Part shown: one piece after another, positions 6,907-16,262 of the stretch
How positions within the stretch are numbered: the first letter of the stretch is position 1
Layout: each line of letters opens with the position of its first letter
NCBI GenBank assembly: GCA_021325095.1
Contig: JAJPHV010000060.1
Location: 1 to 64,000, forward strand
Source of the DNA: Chloroflexota bacterium
Lineage (GTDB): Bacteria; Chloroflexota; Anaerolineae; Aggregatilineales; UBA2796
DNA length: 64,000 nucleotides
Direction: 5' to 3'
Program-made: the position numbers and the translations under genes
Notes under the pieces: generated by a model
Databases searched by the model: none
What the model was told of the DNA's origin: nothing
Seen by the model: the letters and a program-made list of their open reading frames with translations, nothing else

Positions 6907-9502
6907 GCGTTGACCCCTCGGCAATCATACGTTTGAGGTAAGCCATCTCCTGTTCGGGTGAATTTACTTCCCCGTCCAGCCAGGCTTGCCGCAAGCGACC
7001 AAGCAGTTTACCGAAGGATGGGCCGGGTTTCAAGCCCATACGCCGCAGGTCGTCGCCTGTCAGCGTGGCGTGGATGTGCCGCCAGTTCCGCGCATACTGC
7101 GTGACGTGTTCGCGGGCTAATGCCGTCGGGGCGATAGCCCAGGCCGCCACAAGCAGCGTCTCCGGCAACCCATCGAGATGATATACTACCTCGCTTGGCA
7201 AGCGCCTTTCGCTCAGATAGGGCATGGTCACATAAACCTGTTTCAAACGCTCGATGAGGGCCGCCCGCGTCCGCTTCATCTGCAACCGAGATGCCAACTC
7301 TTCCGGATTTTCGAGGCGGCAAGCCAGAATCGCCCAATAGACTTCCGTCAGGTAGGCCTGTCCGTGATTCCAACCTGGATAGGCCAATTGGGCACGCGCC
7401 GCTTTGAACGCAGATGAGAGCCACTCATCAAATATTAATCTACCATTAATGTGCGCCAGTACGCCCAACCTTTGTAACCGGTATAGCGCGTGCTCTGGCT
7501 GTGCCTCGGCCAGGATCAGGTCAAGCTCGTGACGCAGCCTCTCGCCGCTCACGTCGTGGAGGTAAGGCAGCGCGTCAGCAAAGAGCGCCTCGGTGTGCGG
7601 TTCGATCCGGAAACCCAGGCGCTGCTCAAACCGCACGGCCCGCAGCATCCGCGTGGCGTCGTCGATAAAGCTCAGGCTGTGCAGGACACGAATGACCTTC
7701 TGCTGAAGATCGCGCTCGCCGCCATAGAAATCCAGGAGCTTTCCGAACGGCGCGGGCGCGAGCCGGATCGCCAGCGTGTTGATGGTGAAATCGCGGCGCA
7801 GCAAGTCCAGCTTGATCGACCCCTGCTCGACGGTGGGCAGGGCTGCCGGCTCCGTGTAGAACTCCCGCCGGGCCGCCACAAAATCGATGAAGGGCGGCCA
7901 GTCTGCCAGGGACGCCCCAAGCCTCTGCGCCACCTGTTCGTCCAGCAGCCATTTGGCCGTACCGAATTTGGGATGAGCTTTCACAGTGCCCCCGTAGCGG
8001 GCTTTCAGGGCTTGCGCCAGTGTGATGGCGTTACCTTCTGTCACCAGATCAATGTCCAGGTTAACCATACCGAGCAGCAGATCACGCACGAAGCCCCCCA
8101 CCGCGTACAGGCTCATCTCGTGGGCCTGTGCCTCGTCGGCAATCACGTTCAACAACTTGACCAACCCGGCGGGCAGCCAGGTGTGCATCCGCTGGACGAT
8201 CCGTTCGTCGGCTGCCGCCGACTTCGGCTGGCTCCAGTGCTTCAGCAGGTCGGTGCGCGTGACGATGCCGAGTACTTTGCCATCGCCGTTCACCACAGGA
8301 AGCTGCCCCCAACCGGACTGCATCATCACCTGCTGGACAGTTTCAATCGAGTCGGAGGGCTGCACCGTCCATATGCCCTTGCTCATCAACTGATCCACGC
8401 GCTTGTGGGCCAGGCCGTGACTCATGGCCCGGTCAACCGCGCTGCGCATCAACAGCCCGACGATTTTGCCATCTGAAACCACCGGATAGCCCTCGTGGCC
8501 GGAACGCTGCATCTGGGCCGCTGCCGCACTGACCTTTTCGTCGGCAGGAATAGTTTTGACGCCCCACGACATCAAATCTTCGACGCGCACCGATGGCCGC
8601 ACTATGCGCGGCAGAATCTCGATCAGGCGTTCCTGAATGCGCTCGAACGATTCGTCGCGGATGGACGCAGCGGCGGCGCGCCCGTGTCCGCCGCCACCGA
8701 ACTGCTCGGCGAGTTGGGCCACGTCAATGTCATCGACGGTGCTGCGGGCCACAAGTTGAACATGATCGTTCATCCCTACCAGCAGAATGACCGCATTCGC
8801 GTCGTAGCTATCGCGGATTTTGTGGGCCAGCGTCGCCACTTCCTCGACATCGTGGTCGGAGCGCGCCGCCGCCACCAGTATCACGTGGCCGCCGATCTCG
8901 TAGGTCTGTACACCTTCGACGAGTCTGGCGTAAAGCGCCTGCTGATCTTCCGTCAGCGGGTGGGTCAGGAAGCTGCGCACCAGGTCAAGGTTCGCACCCT
9001 GATCAAGCAGCCAGGCCGCCGCCACCAGATCGCGGGGCGTGGTTGTGCCGTAGAGCAATGAGCCGGTATCTTCGTAGATGCCGAGCATGAGCAGGGTGGC
9101 CTCAATCGGCGCGAGGCTGACGGGCGCATTGCGCAATTGCTCGACCAGCAGCGTCGTCGTCGCCCCCAGCGGTTCGCCTGCGTACTGCTGGTGCGGCTCA
9201 AGTTCGCGCGCCAGCGGGTGATGGTCGATGATCTGGACGGGTGTATCGGGGTGCATCCCGCGCACAGTGGGATACGTCTGGGTGTCCACCACAATGGCCT
9301 GCTTGACGCGGCGGCGCGTCAATTCCCCGGCACGGACGAAGGGCAGTGCATCGCCGTACAGGGTCAGAAAGCTCTGCACATTGCGGTTGACGTGGCGCGA
9401 CAGGACGGGGATGGCCGATGGGTGAAGTTTCGCAACGGCCAGTTGCGCAGCCACTGCGTCAAAGTCCGCGTTTTCGTGGGTCAGAATCAGCGTAGCGGTC
9501 AT
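6893..9502 (-). CDS. CCA-adding-enzyme-type nucleotidyltransferase fused to DHH phosphoesterase and CBS domains
   Basis: An 869-residue multidomain protein. Residues about 1-140 are a DHH phosphoesterase domain (HENADFDAVAAQLA, IIDHHPLA), about 190-300 a DHHA1-like domain (FGGGGHGRAAAASIR), about 300-430 two CBS domains, and about 445-650 the class II poly(A) polymerase/CCA-adding head (GGFVRDLLLGMVNLDIDLV, with the DxD metal ligands), then the RNA-binding region. This fusion is known from Chloroflexota, cyanobacteria, Aquifex and some deltaproteobacteria. Neither tRNA gene here encodes CCA, so a CCA-adding activity is needed. I chose the ATG at 9502 over an upstream GTG at 9520. Confidence 0.88.
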   Translation of the reverse strand: MTATLILTHENADFDAVAAQLAVAKLHPSAIPVLSRHVNRNVQSFLTLYGDALPFVRAGELTRRRVKQAIVVDTQTYPTVRGMHPDTPVQIIDHHPLARELEPHQQYAGEPLGATTTLLVEQLRNAPVSLAPIEATLLMLGIYEDTGSLLYGTTTPRDLVAAAWLLDQGANLDLVRSFLTHPLTEDQQALYARLVEGVQTYEIGGHVILVAAARSDHDVEEVATLAHKIRDSYDANAVILLVGMNDHVQLVARSTVDDIDVAQLAEQFGGGGHGRAAAASIRDESFERIQERLIEILPRIVRPSVRVEDLMSWGVKTIPADEKVSAAAAQMQRSGHEGYPVVSDGKIVGLLMRSAVDRAMSHGLAHKRVDQLMSKGIWTVQPSDSIETVQQVMMQSGWGQLPVVNGDGKVLGIVTRTDLLKHWSQPKSAAADERIVQRMHTWLPAGLVKLLNVIADEAQAHEMSLYAVGGFVRDLLLGMVNLDIDLVTEGNAITLAQALKARYGGTVKAHPKFGTAKWLLDEQVAQRLGASLADWPPFIDFVAARREFYTEPAALPTVEQGSIKLDLLRRDFTINTLAIRLAPAPFGKLLDFYGGERDLQQKVIRVLHSLSFIDDATRMLRAVRFEQRLGFRIEPHTEALFADALPYLHDVSGERLRHELDLILAEAQPEHALYRLQRLGVLAHINGRLIFDEWLSSAFKAARAQLAYPGWNHGQAYLTEVYWAILACRLENPEELASRLQMKRTRAALIERLKQVYVTMPYLSERRLPSEVVYHLDGLPETLLVAAWAIAPTALAREHVTQYARNWRHIHATLTGDDLRRMGLKPGPSFGKLLGRLRQAWLDGEVNSPEQEMAYLKRMIAEGSTHDGD

Positions 9503-9547
9503 TCGGGAAGTGTACCTCACGCCGACGGGTTGTCTCCAAAATAGCCT

Positions 9548-9640
9548 GCCTCACCCCCAGCCCCTCTCCACCAGAGTGGAGAGGGGAGTCTTGGCCGCCA
9601 GTTTCCCCTCTGCGCAGCGTAGAGGGGGCACGGGGTGGGG
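9548..9640. repeat. Dispersed G/C palindrome, copy 2 (double hairpin)
   Basis: Two hairpins lie in tandem. The first is CCCCTCTCCA (9561-9570) with TGGAGAGGGG (9577-9586). The second pairs CCCCTCT with AGAGGGG around 9605-9628. An outer CTCACCCC (near 9550) can pair with GGGGTGGGG (near 9632). It lies in a divergent gap between 9502 and 9721, so it is not simply a terminator. Confidence 0.65.
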
Positions 9641-9720
9641 TAAACAGCGCCAACTCTTGCTTCCACCGCGCATCGGTTATAATCTCGCGCGTAAATAGCT
9701 GGCGCAAGGACGCTTCCTGC

Positions 9721-11223
9721 ATGGCGCTCGATCTCACCCGGCGGCGCAACGTAGCGCTCGCCATTGTGCTTATTATCTACATTGTCGTCTTTCTGGTCTT
9801 CAGCCTGGGGCGCTACGCCCGCTACAACGCCGAGGGCTGGGACCTGGGCATATTCTCGCAGCTTACCTGGAACGCCGCACATGGGCGACCCATGCAGAAC
9901 ACCGTCGCCGAAGAAAACAACATGCTGGCGGTTCATGCGCCGTACATCACCATTCTGCTTGCGCCGCTGATGTGGCTGTGGCCTGACCCGCGCTCACTGC
10001 TGATCGCGCAGACCTTCATCCTGGCGCTAGGGGCATTGCCGGTGGCGCGGCTGGCCTCGCGCTACTTCAAAGAATGGTGGGTTCCGCCGTTCCTGGCGGC
10101 GCTGTGGTGTCTCTACCCGGCCCTGGAATTCGTCAACCGGTGGGACTTTCATGAGATCGCCCCGGTGATCACCTTTTTCGCCTTCGCGTTCGAGGCCGCA
10201 GATCGGCGCGCCTGGCGGCAGTTCGATTTCTGGTTAGTGCTCTCCATTCTGTGCAAGGAAGAAATCGGCCTGAACGTCGCTTTTTTCGGCCTGTACGCGC
10301 TGTGGCGGTTCAAGCGGAACTGGAAACCGTGCCTGTTCTGGTTTGTGATCGGTATCGCCTGGTTCGTGATCCACGCCTTTGTCATCTTCCCGACGCTGCG
10401 GCACGCCGACAACGGCCTGCCCATTCACGCCGTGCGCTACGAGTGGCTGCTCAAGGGCAACCTGCAATCCATCTGGGCGTACATCACCGGGCCGGACACT
10501 GCCCTGAAGGGCCTGTTCCTGGTCAAGTTGTTTGCGCCTGTTGCTTTCGTCGCGTTCCTGGCCCCGGTTGCCCTGATTCCGGCCTTGCCGACGTTTGGCC
10601 TCAGTTTTCTGTCGTCGTTCGGGCCGCAGTTTGACATCTACATGCACTACACCTCGCCCATCATTCCGGCGGTGTTCGTAGCAACAGTCTACGGGCTGCC
10701 CAGGCTGCGCTGCTGGCTGGACGCACGGCAGAACCGGTGGCTGACCGGGCGCGGCCTGCGCCTTGCGGCAACCGCTATGCTCGCCGGCACATTGTTAATC
10801 TGGTTCACCTACAACCCGTTCTGGCTGAAGCCCACCTTTTTTACGTCCTACGGTTGGGAGCCAGGTGCACATCTTGAAGCCCTCTACGAAGTCGAAAAGA
10901 TCATTCCGCCCGATGCGTGCGTCGTGGCGAAAAACAACGTCCAGGCGCATTACAGTGTGCGCCCCGAAAGCTACGTCCTGGGTGCACGCGGTGATATGGA
11001 CGGCTGCACGTATATGATTGCCGACCTGGGCGACCCGCGCCACGACGATTTCAGGAGCGCCGAAGCGGCGGTGTGTTCGCAGTTCTGGGCCAACAAGCGT
11101 GCCCCGATCTACTACAAGGACACCGTTGTCGTCTTACAGCAGATGCCAGCGCAGGCCGATCTCGCTGCTGTGCAAGGGCTACGGGACTACTGCAACGGAT
11201 ACGTCGCACGCCAGTCGAAGTAA
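9721..11223 (+). CDS. DUF2079-family membrane protein
   Basis: A 500-residue polytopic protein with about nine hydrophobic segments. The N-terminal YNAEGWDLGIFSQLTWNAAH block, the NRWDFHEIAP block and the periplasmic HYTSPIIPAVFVA region are hallmarks of the DUF2079 family, thought to be distant GT-C-type glycosyltransferase-like proteins. The family's Asp and His residues are present. The C-terminal soluble part (about 380-500) contains CVVAKNNVQAHYSVRPESY. The start at 9721 is an ATG with GGCGCAAGGACG upstream. The function is unknown; envelope polysaccharide or lipid glycosylation is inference only. Confidence 0.8.
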   Translation: MALDLTRRRNVALAIVLIIYIVVFLVFSLGRYARYNAEGWDLGIFSQLTWNAAHGRPMQNTVAEENNMLAVHAPYITILLAPLMWLWPDPRSLLIAQTFILALGALPVARLASRYFKEWWVPPFLAALWCLYPALEFVNRWDFHEIAPVITFFAFAFEAADRRAWRQFDFWLVLSILCKEEIGLNVAFFGLYALWRFKRNWKPCLFWFVIGIAWFVIHAFVIFPTLRHADNGLPIHAVRYEWLLKGNLQSIWAYITGPDTALKGLFLVKLFAPVAFVAFLAPVALIPALPTFGLSFLSSFGPQFDIYMHYTSPIIPAVFVATVYGLPRLRCWLDARQNRWLTGRGLRLAATAMLAGTLLIWFTYNPFWLKPTFFTSYGWEPGAHLEALYEVEKIIPPDACVVAKNNVQAHYSVRPESYVLGARGDMDGCTYMIADLGDPRHDDFRSAEAAVCSQFWANKRAPIYYKDTVVVLQQMPAQADLAAVQGLRDYCNGYVARQSK

Positions 11224-11294
11224 CCGACCACCGGGCTGGAAGTTCGTGTTCCTGGTGCTTCAAGGCTTCACCGGGATGGGTTCAGAGCCTGTAC

Positions 11295-12281
11295 TCAGAC
11301 CTGTTCCAGGATCAGCCTGACGTACTGCACCCGCTCAAAGGCGAACGGATCGTCGCAGTGCTTCTGGCTCATCTTTCCCCGGAAATCATCCAGGCTGTCG
11401 TAGCCCTTCTCGGCCATCCAGGTGTGCAGGTGGAAGAGCATGGTCGAGAGGTACGGCACGCCGTTTTGGAGCAACGCCGCTGCCGTCTGCACCACCGTCG
11501 CCCCGGCCAGCAGCGCCTTGATCACGTCCTTGCCGGTATGCGCGCCTGTGCTGAGGGCCAGGTCCATTGTTGTGCGCCCATAGAGCAGCGCGATCCAGCG
11601 CAAGGGCAGCTTCATCTCGGATTGCGTGCTGAAGACCATCTCGTGCGTCAGCGATTCCAGGTCGGGTGCGATGTCGGGTTGCAGGAAGCGGTTAAAAAGT
11701 ACCACTGCTTTTGCACCGCGCTTTTCGAGTTCGTGGACGACATTGGCCGTCGAGGTGTAGAACGGGCTGAGTTTGACTGAAACCGGGATGGTGACCTCGG
11801 AAACGACACTTTCCACGACCTCGTACAGGGCGCGCTCAATGTCGCTGCCAGTTCGCTGGGGATCGGCGGCCACCACGTAATAATTGATCTCCAGCCCATC
11901 CACACCCGTTTCCGCTAACTGCCTGGCGTAGTGTGTCCACGCGCCGGGCGAAACGGCGTTCAGGCTGGCAATGAGGGGCATTCTGACGGCCTTGCGCGAG
12001 CGTTCAACCCACATCAGGTGCTCTCTGGGGCCACCGTGTTTCACCTTGGGGAACAGGGTCGTCGCCTCGGCGAAGCTGTCTGAGCCATACATCAGCATGT
12101 CTTCAAAGTGCTGCTGGTCAAGCTGAATCTGCTCCTCGAACAGCGAACGGATAACCAGCGCGCCCGCGCCGACATCCTCCGCCAGCTTGATCAGATCGAT
12201 GTGTGCGGAAATTGAACTCGCCGCAACCACGAGCGGATTTTCCAGCGAAAGACCCATATAGGTGGTGGCAAGACCGTTCAT
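11295..12281 (-). CDS. Dihydroorotate dehydrogenase-like FMN protein
   Basis: A 328-residue protein with a DHOD-like TIM barrel: the N-terminus TTYMGLSLENPLVVAASSIS, the block LEINYYVVA and VSVKLSPF match the pyrimidine enzyme's FMN-binding and catalytic regions. The DHOD family call is good, but a paralogue with another substrate is likely because this gene is divergent from nifJ, an arrangement seen in other bacteria. I chose the ATG at 12281 with AGGAG 9 bases upstream, rather than the long upstream extension. It ends 72 bases from the convergent DUF2079 gene. Confidence 0.85.
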   Translation of the reverse strand: MNGLATTYMGLSLENPLVVAASSISAHIDLIKLAEDVGAGALVIRSLFEEQIQLDQQHFEDMLMYGSDSFAEATTLFPKVKHGGPREHLMWVERSRKAVRMPLIASLNAVSPGAWTHYARQLAETGVDGLEINYYVVAADPQRTGSDIERALYEVVESVVSEVTIPVSVKLSPFYTSTANVVHELEKRGAKAVVLFNRFLQPDIAPDLESLTHEMVFSTQSEMKLPLRWIALLYGRTTMDLALSTGAHTGKDVIKALLAGATVVQTAAALLQNGVPYLSTMLFHLHTWMAEKGYDSLDDFRGKMSQKHCDDPFAFERVQYVRLILEQV

Positions 12282-12337
12282 CGTCCTGAACTCCTGAGCG
12301 TCACTTGGCATTCTTCTTCCTAATGTAACGTCGGGAC

Positions 12338-12356
12338 GTGACTTGGTATAAGTGAC
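12338..12356. promoter_or_regulatory. Imperfect palindrome in the nifJ / DHOD-like divergent promoter region
   Basis: GTGACTT (12338-12344) and AAGTGAC (12350-12356) form a 7-bp inverted repeat with one mismatch around GGTAT. It lies midway in the 174-bp divergent gap and could be the operator of a shared regulator. It is short and the evidence is weak. Confidence 0.3.
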
Positions 12357-12455
12357 AACCGACATAAAAAAGGCGTCATTCTTCACTTTAATGCGTCGTG
12401 GCTCGGTGTTAGGCTCTTTTCAAGGTCAGTCGAACAATATCAGGGGATTCCAATA

Positions 12456-15400
12456 ATGGCCGAAGCAAAGAACCTTGTCACGATTGATGCAAATACTGCC
12501 GCCGCCCACGTGGCACACGCGGTCAGCGAAGTGATCGCCATCTACCCGATCACACCGTCATCCACGATGGGCGAGATCGCCGACGAGAAATCGGCTGCCG
12601 GAGAGGTGAACCTGTGGGGAACCGTCCCGACGGTGGTCGAGATGCAGTCAGAAGGGGGCGCTGCGGGTGCGTTGCACGGCGCGATGACGACGGGCGCATT
12701 AACAACCACCTTCACAGCGTCGCAGGGCTTGCTGCTGATGATCCCGAACATGTACAAAATCGCAGGCGAACTGACGCCCACTGTTTTTCACATTGCGGCG
12801 CGAGCACTGGCCGCGCAAGCCCTCTCGATCTTTGGTGATCACTCGGACGTGATGTCTGCTCGCTCAACGGGCTGGGCGATGCTGGCCTCCGCCAACGCGC
12901 AAGAGGCGATGGATTTAGCGATGGTCGCTCACGCGGCGACGCTCAAGGCGCGTGTGCCGTTTATCCACTTCTTCGACGGTTTCCGGACCTCACACGAGAT
13001 TCAGAAGATCGAAGCGCTGAGTTTTGACCAGATGCGCGCCATGATCGATGAAGACCTGGTGATTGCTCACCGCGCGCGCGGCCTCTCGCCCGATCACCCG
13101 GCGATACGCGGCACGGCCCAGAACCCGGACGTGTACTTCCAGGGTCGTGAAACGGTCAATAAGTATTATCTGGCAGCGGGGCCAATTGTCCAGGAGTACA
13201 TGAATCGACTGGCGGGTATCGTCGGGCGGCAGTACCACCTGTTTGATTATGTCGGCGCACCCGACGCGGATCGCGTTGTGGTCGTCATCGGCTCGGCGGG
13301 TGAGACGCTGCACGAGGTCGCAGATTACCTGTTGGCGCACGGCGAGAAGGTCGGTATCGTCCAGGTGCGGCTGTATCGCCCGTTCGTGAACGAAGCATTT
13401 GTCAAAGCCCTGCCACCGACAGTCAAGAAGATCGCTGTGCTGGATCGCACGAAGGAGCCTGGCTCACTCGGTGAACCGCTGTACCTGGACGTGCAGGCCG
13501 CCCTCAGTGAAGCATTCGCAGAGGGCAAGATCGAACACCTGCCGCTGGTCGTCGGCGGGCGCTATGGCCTCGGTTCAAAGGAGTTTGACGCGGGCATGGC
13601 GAAGGCCGTGTTCGACAACTTGCTGAAGGACCGGCCCAAGAACCACTTCACAGTAGGGATCAACGACGACGTAACCGGCTCCAGCCTGGAATGGGACCCC
13701 AAATTCTCCAGCGAACCAGAAGGCGTGCGCAGCGCTGTGTTCTTTGGCCTGGGATCGGACGGCACTGTCGGTGCGAATAAAAACACAATCAAGATCATTG
13801 GTAAGGCCACCGACCTGTATGTCCAGGGTTACTTTGTGCTGGACTCGAAGAAGTCCGGCTCGATCACGACCTCGCATCTGCGCTTCAGCAAGCAGCCGAT
13901 CCGCAGCGTGTACCTGGTCAAACAGGCCGATTTCCTGGCCTGCCACCAGTTCAGCTTCCTGGAACGCTACGAGATGCTCAACCTGCTGAAGCCCGGCGGC
14001 ACATTTCTGCTAAACAGCCCCTACGACGCCACTCAGGTATGGAATCATTTGCCGCGCGAAGTGCAAGAGGCTCTGATCAGCAAGCGGGCGCAGTTTTACG
14101 TGATCGACGCGCTGAAAGTGGCAAAGGCGCTTGGACTGGGCGGGCGGATCAATACGACCATGCAGGCGGCCTTCTTCAAAATCTCCGGCGTGCTGCCCGA
14201 AGCGCAGGCGATGGAAATGATCAAGCTGGCGATTGAGGACACCTACGGCGAAAAGGGCAAGGTCGTGGTCGATATGAACGTCAAAGCGGCCAATCTCGCC
14301 CTGGAACGCATCCAGAAGGTGGAAGTGCCAACCACCGTCAGCAGCCCGATCAGGATGCGTGCGGCCATCGCGGAGGGCGCGCCCGAATTTGTGCGCAAGG
14401 TCACAGCGGAAATCATTGCAGGGCGCGGCGACCTGCTGCCCGTTTCGGCCATGCCTGCCGATGGCACATTCCCGGTGGGCACAGCACAGTACGAGAAGCG
14501 CAATATCGCCACCGAGATCCCGGTCTGGGAACCGGATATCTGCATTCAGTGTAACCAGTGCGCGTTTGTCTGCCCGCACGCGGCGATCCGCGTCAAGGTC
14601 TATGATGCGCAGTACGCCAACGGTAAGTCACCGGCCACGTTCAAGCACGTGAGCGCCAGGGACAAGCAGTTCGCGGGTATGGCCTACACGGTGCAGGTTG
14701 CGCCGGAAGACTGCACAGGTTGCCAGCTCTGTGTGGAAGCCTGCCCTGCCTTCGAGAAAGTGAATGGGGTCAAGACGGACAAGAAGGCGCTCAATATGCA
14801 GCCCCAGGCTCCGCTGCGCCAGGCCGAAGCAGAAAACTTCCGTTACTTTTTGTCGCTGCCGGATACCGACCCGACCAAGTTCAACCGTTTCACCGTCAAG
14901 GGTTCGCAACTCATTCAACCGCTGTTCGAGTTCTCCGGCGCGTGCGCAGCCTGCGGCGAGACACCGTACATCAAGCTCATGACGCAGTTGTTCGGCGATC
15001 ATGCCATCATCGCCAACGCGACGGGTTGCTCGTCCATCTACGGTGGCAATCTGCCCACCACACCCTATACCGCCCGGCGCGATGGACGTGGCCCGGCCTG
15101 GTCGAACTCGCTGTTCGAGGACGCCGCTGAGTTCGGCCTGGGGATGCGCCTGACCGCGAACAAGATGATGACCTATGCCTGCGAATTGCTTGACCGATTG
15201 GCCGAGGTGCTCCCACAGCACAAGGACCTGTTCGACGCGCTGCGCAACGCCAATATGAGCACGCCGGAAGGGATCGAGGAGCAGCGGGGCCGTGTGGCGC
15301 AGCTCAAAGACCTCTTGAAGCCGCGCAGCGACAACCTGAGCAAGCAGTTGTTAAGCGTTGCCGATTATCTGGTCAAGAAGTCGGTCTGGATCATCGGCGG

Positions 15401-16022
15401 CGATGGTTGGGGCTACGACATCGGTTACGGCGGCCTGGATCACGTGCTGGCGTCGGGCCAGAACGTCAACGTGCTGCTGCTCGACACCGCCATGTATTCC
15501 AACACGGGTGGGCAGATGTCGAAAGCTACGCCACGCGCATCCATCGCCAAGTTCGCCGCCAGCGGCAAGTCCACGCCCAAGAAGGACATTGGTCTGATCG
15601 CCATTTCTTACGGCAACATTTACGTTGCCCAGGTAGCAATGGGCGCAAACATGACGCAGACCGTGCACGCCATGCGCGAGGCAGAAGCCTATAACGGCCC
15701 ATCGCTGATCATTGCCTACAGCCACTGCATCAACCAGGGCATTGAGATGAGTAAGGGCAACGAGCTTCAACACGAGGCTGTCAGCACGGGCTTCTGGCCG
15801 CTGTACCGCTACAACCCGGACGCCCCTGCGGGCAAGAATCCACTCCAACTCGACTCGAAGATGGACATCACCGGGTTGGAAGACTTCATGTACAAGCAGG
15901 GCCGCTTCAGCATCCTGCGCCGCTCCGACCCGAAACGTGCCGAGGAACTGTACCATCTGGCACAACAAGACATTCTGCGGCGCTGGCAGCAGCTACAACA
16001 GTTGGCGCAGATGAAAGTGTAG
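12456..16022 (+). CDS. nifJ: Pyruvate:ferredoxin (flavodoxin) oxidoreductase
   Basis: A 1188-residue single-chain enzyme that converts pyruvate, CoA and oxidised ferredoxin to acetyl-CoA, CO2 and reduced ferredoxin. In order: N-terminal pyrimidine-binding domain with YPITPSSTMGE, the transketolase-like and EKR domains, a ferredoxin insert with CIQCNQCAFVCP (about 694) and CTGCQLCVEACP (about 753) for two 4Fe-4S clusters, the third cluster ligands starting at CAACGETPY (about 830), and the TPP-binding domain with GDGWGYDIG and SNTGGQMSK. The length is usual for NifJ. The start at 12456 is an ATG in a weak context. A hairpin terminator follows at 16134. Confidence 0.97.
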   Translation: MAEAKNLVTIDANTAAAHVAHAVSEVIAIYPITPSSTMGEIADEKSAAGEVNLWGTVPTVVEMQSEGGAAGALHGAMTTGALTTTFTASQGLLLMIPNMYKIAGELTPTVFHIAARALAAQALSIFGDHSDVMSARSTGWAMLASANAQEAMDLAMVAHAATLKARVPFIHFFDGFRTSHEIQKIEALSFDQMRAMIDEDLVIAHRARGLSPDHPAIRGTAQNPDVYFQGRETVNKYYLAAGPIVQEYMNRLAGIVGRQYHLFDYVGAPDADRVVVVIGSAGETLHEVADYLLAHGEKVGIVQVRLYRPFVNEAFVKALPPTVKKIAVLDRTKEPGSLGEPLYLDVQAALSEAFAEGKIEHLPLVVGGRYGLGSKEFDAGMAKAVFDNLLKDRPKNHFTVGINDDVTGSSLEWDPKFSSEPEGVRSAVFFGLGSDGTVGANKNTIKIIGKATDLYVQGYFVLDSKKSGSITTSHLRFSKQPIRSVYLVKQADFLACHQFSFLERYEMLNLLKPGGTFLLNSPYDATQVWNHLPREVQEALISKRAQFYVIDALKVAKALGLGGRINTTMQAAFFKISGVLPEAQAMEMIKLAIEDTYGEKGKVVVDMNVKAANLALERIQKVEVPTTVSSPIRMRAAIAEGAPEFVRKVTAEIIAGRGDLLPVSAMPADGTFPVGTAQYEKRNIATEIPVWEPDICIQCNQCAFVCPHAAIRVKVYDAQYANGKSPATFKHVSARDKQFAGMAYTVQVAPEDCTGCQLCVEACPAFEKVNGVKTDKKALNMQPQAPLRQAEAENFRYFLSLPDTDPTKFNRFTVKGSQLIQPLFEFSGACAACGETPYIKLMTQLFGDHAIIANATGCSSIYGGNLPTTPYTARRDGRGPAWSNSLFEDAAEFGLGMRLTANKMMTYACELLDRLAEVLPQHKDLFDALRNANMSTPEGIEEQRGRVAQLKDLLKPRSDNLSKQLLSVADYLVKKSVWIIGGDGWGYDIGYGGLDHVLASGQNVNVLLLDTAMYSNTGGQMSKATPRASIAKFAASGKSTPKKDIGLIAISYGNIYVAQVAMGANMTQTVHAMREAEAYNGPSLIIAYSHCINQGIEMSKGNELQHEAVSTGFWPLYRYNPDAPAGKNPLQLDSKMDITGLEDFMYKQGRFSILRRSDPKRAEELYHLAQQDILRRWQQLQQLAQMKV

Positions 16023-16133
16023 TTCGTGCCGACAGGCTAGCCAATGCGGAGCCAGCCACGTCGTTGCTGTCAAGGTGGCGGCGGGGGCAGTGGCGAGAAG
16101 GCTGCCAGTAATGCTTGAGCGTGCTGTAGGGTT

Positions 16134-16166
16134 CGAGCCAGGTTCTGACCTGGCTCGACGCTTTTC
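16134..16166 (+). terminator. Terminator after nifJ
   Basis: A perfect 10-bp stem, CGAGCCAGGT (16134-16143) with ACCTGGCTCG (16148-16157) around TCTG, is followed by ACGCTTTTC. It lies 112 bases after the nifJ stop. Confidence 0.7.
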
Positions 16167-16262
16167 TGTGGCCCAAAGGACATGAGTCGGGCGGTCAACT
16201 CAACGGACCAGGGTTCAACACCCTGAGGCTTGCAGGTGACTTGGCAACAGTGGAGTGCGCTC

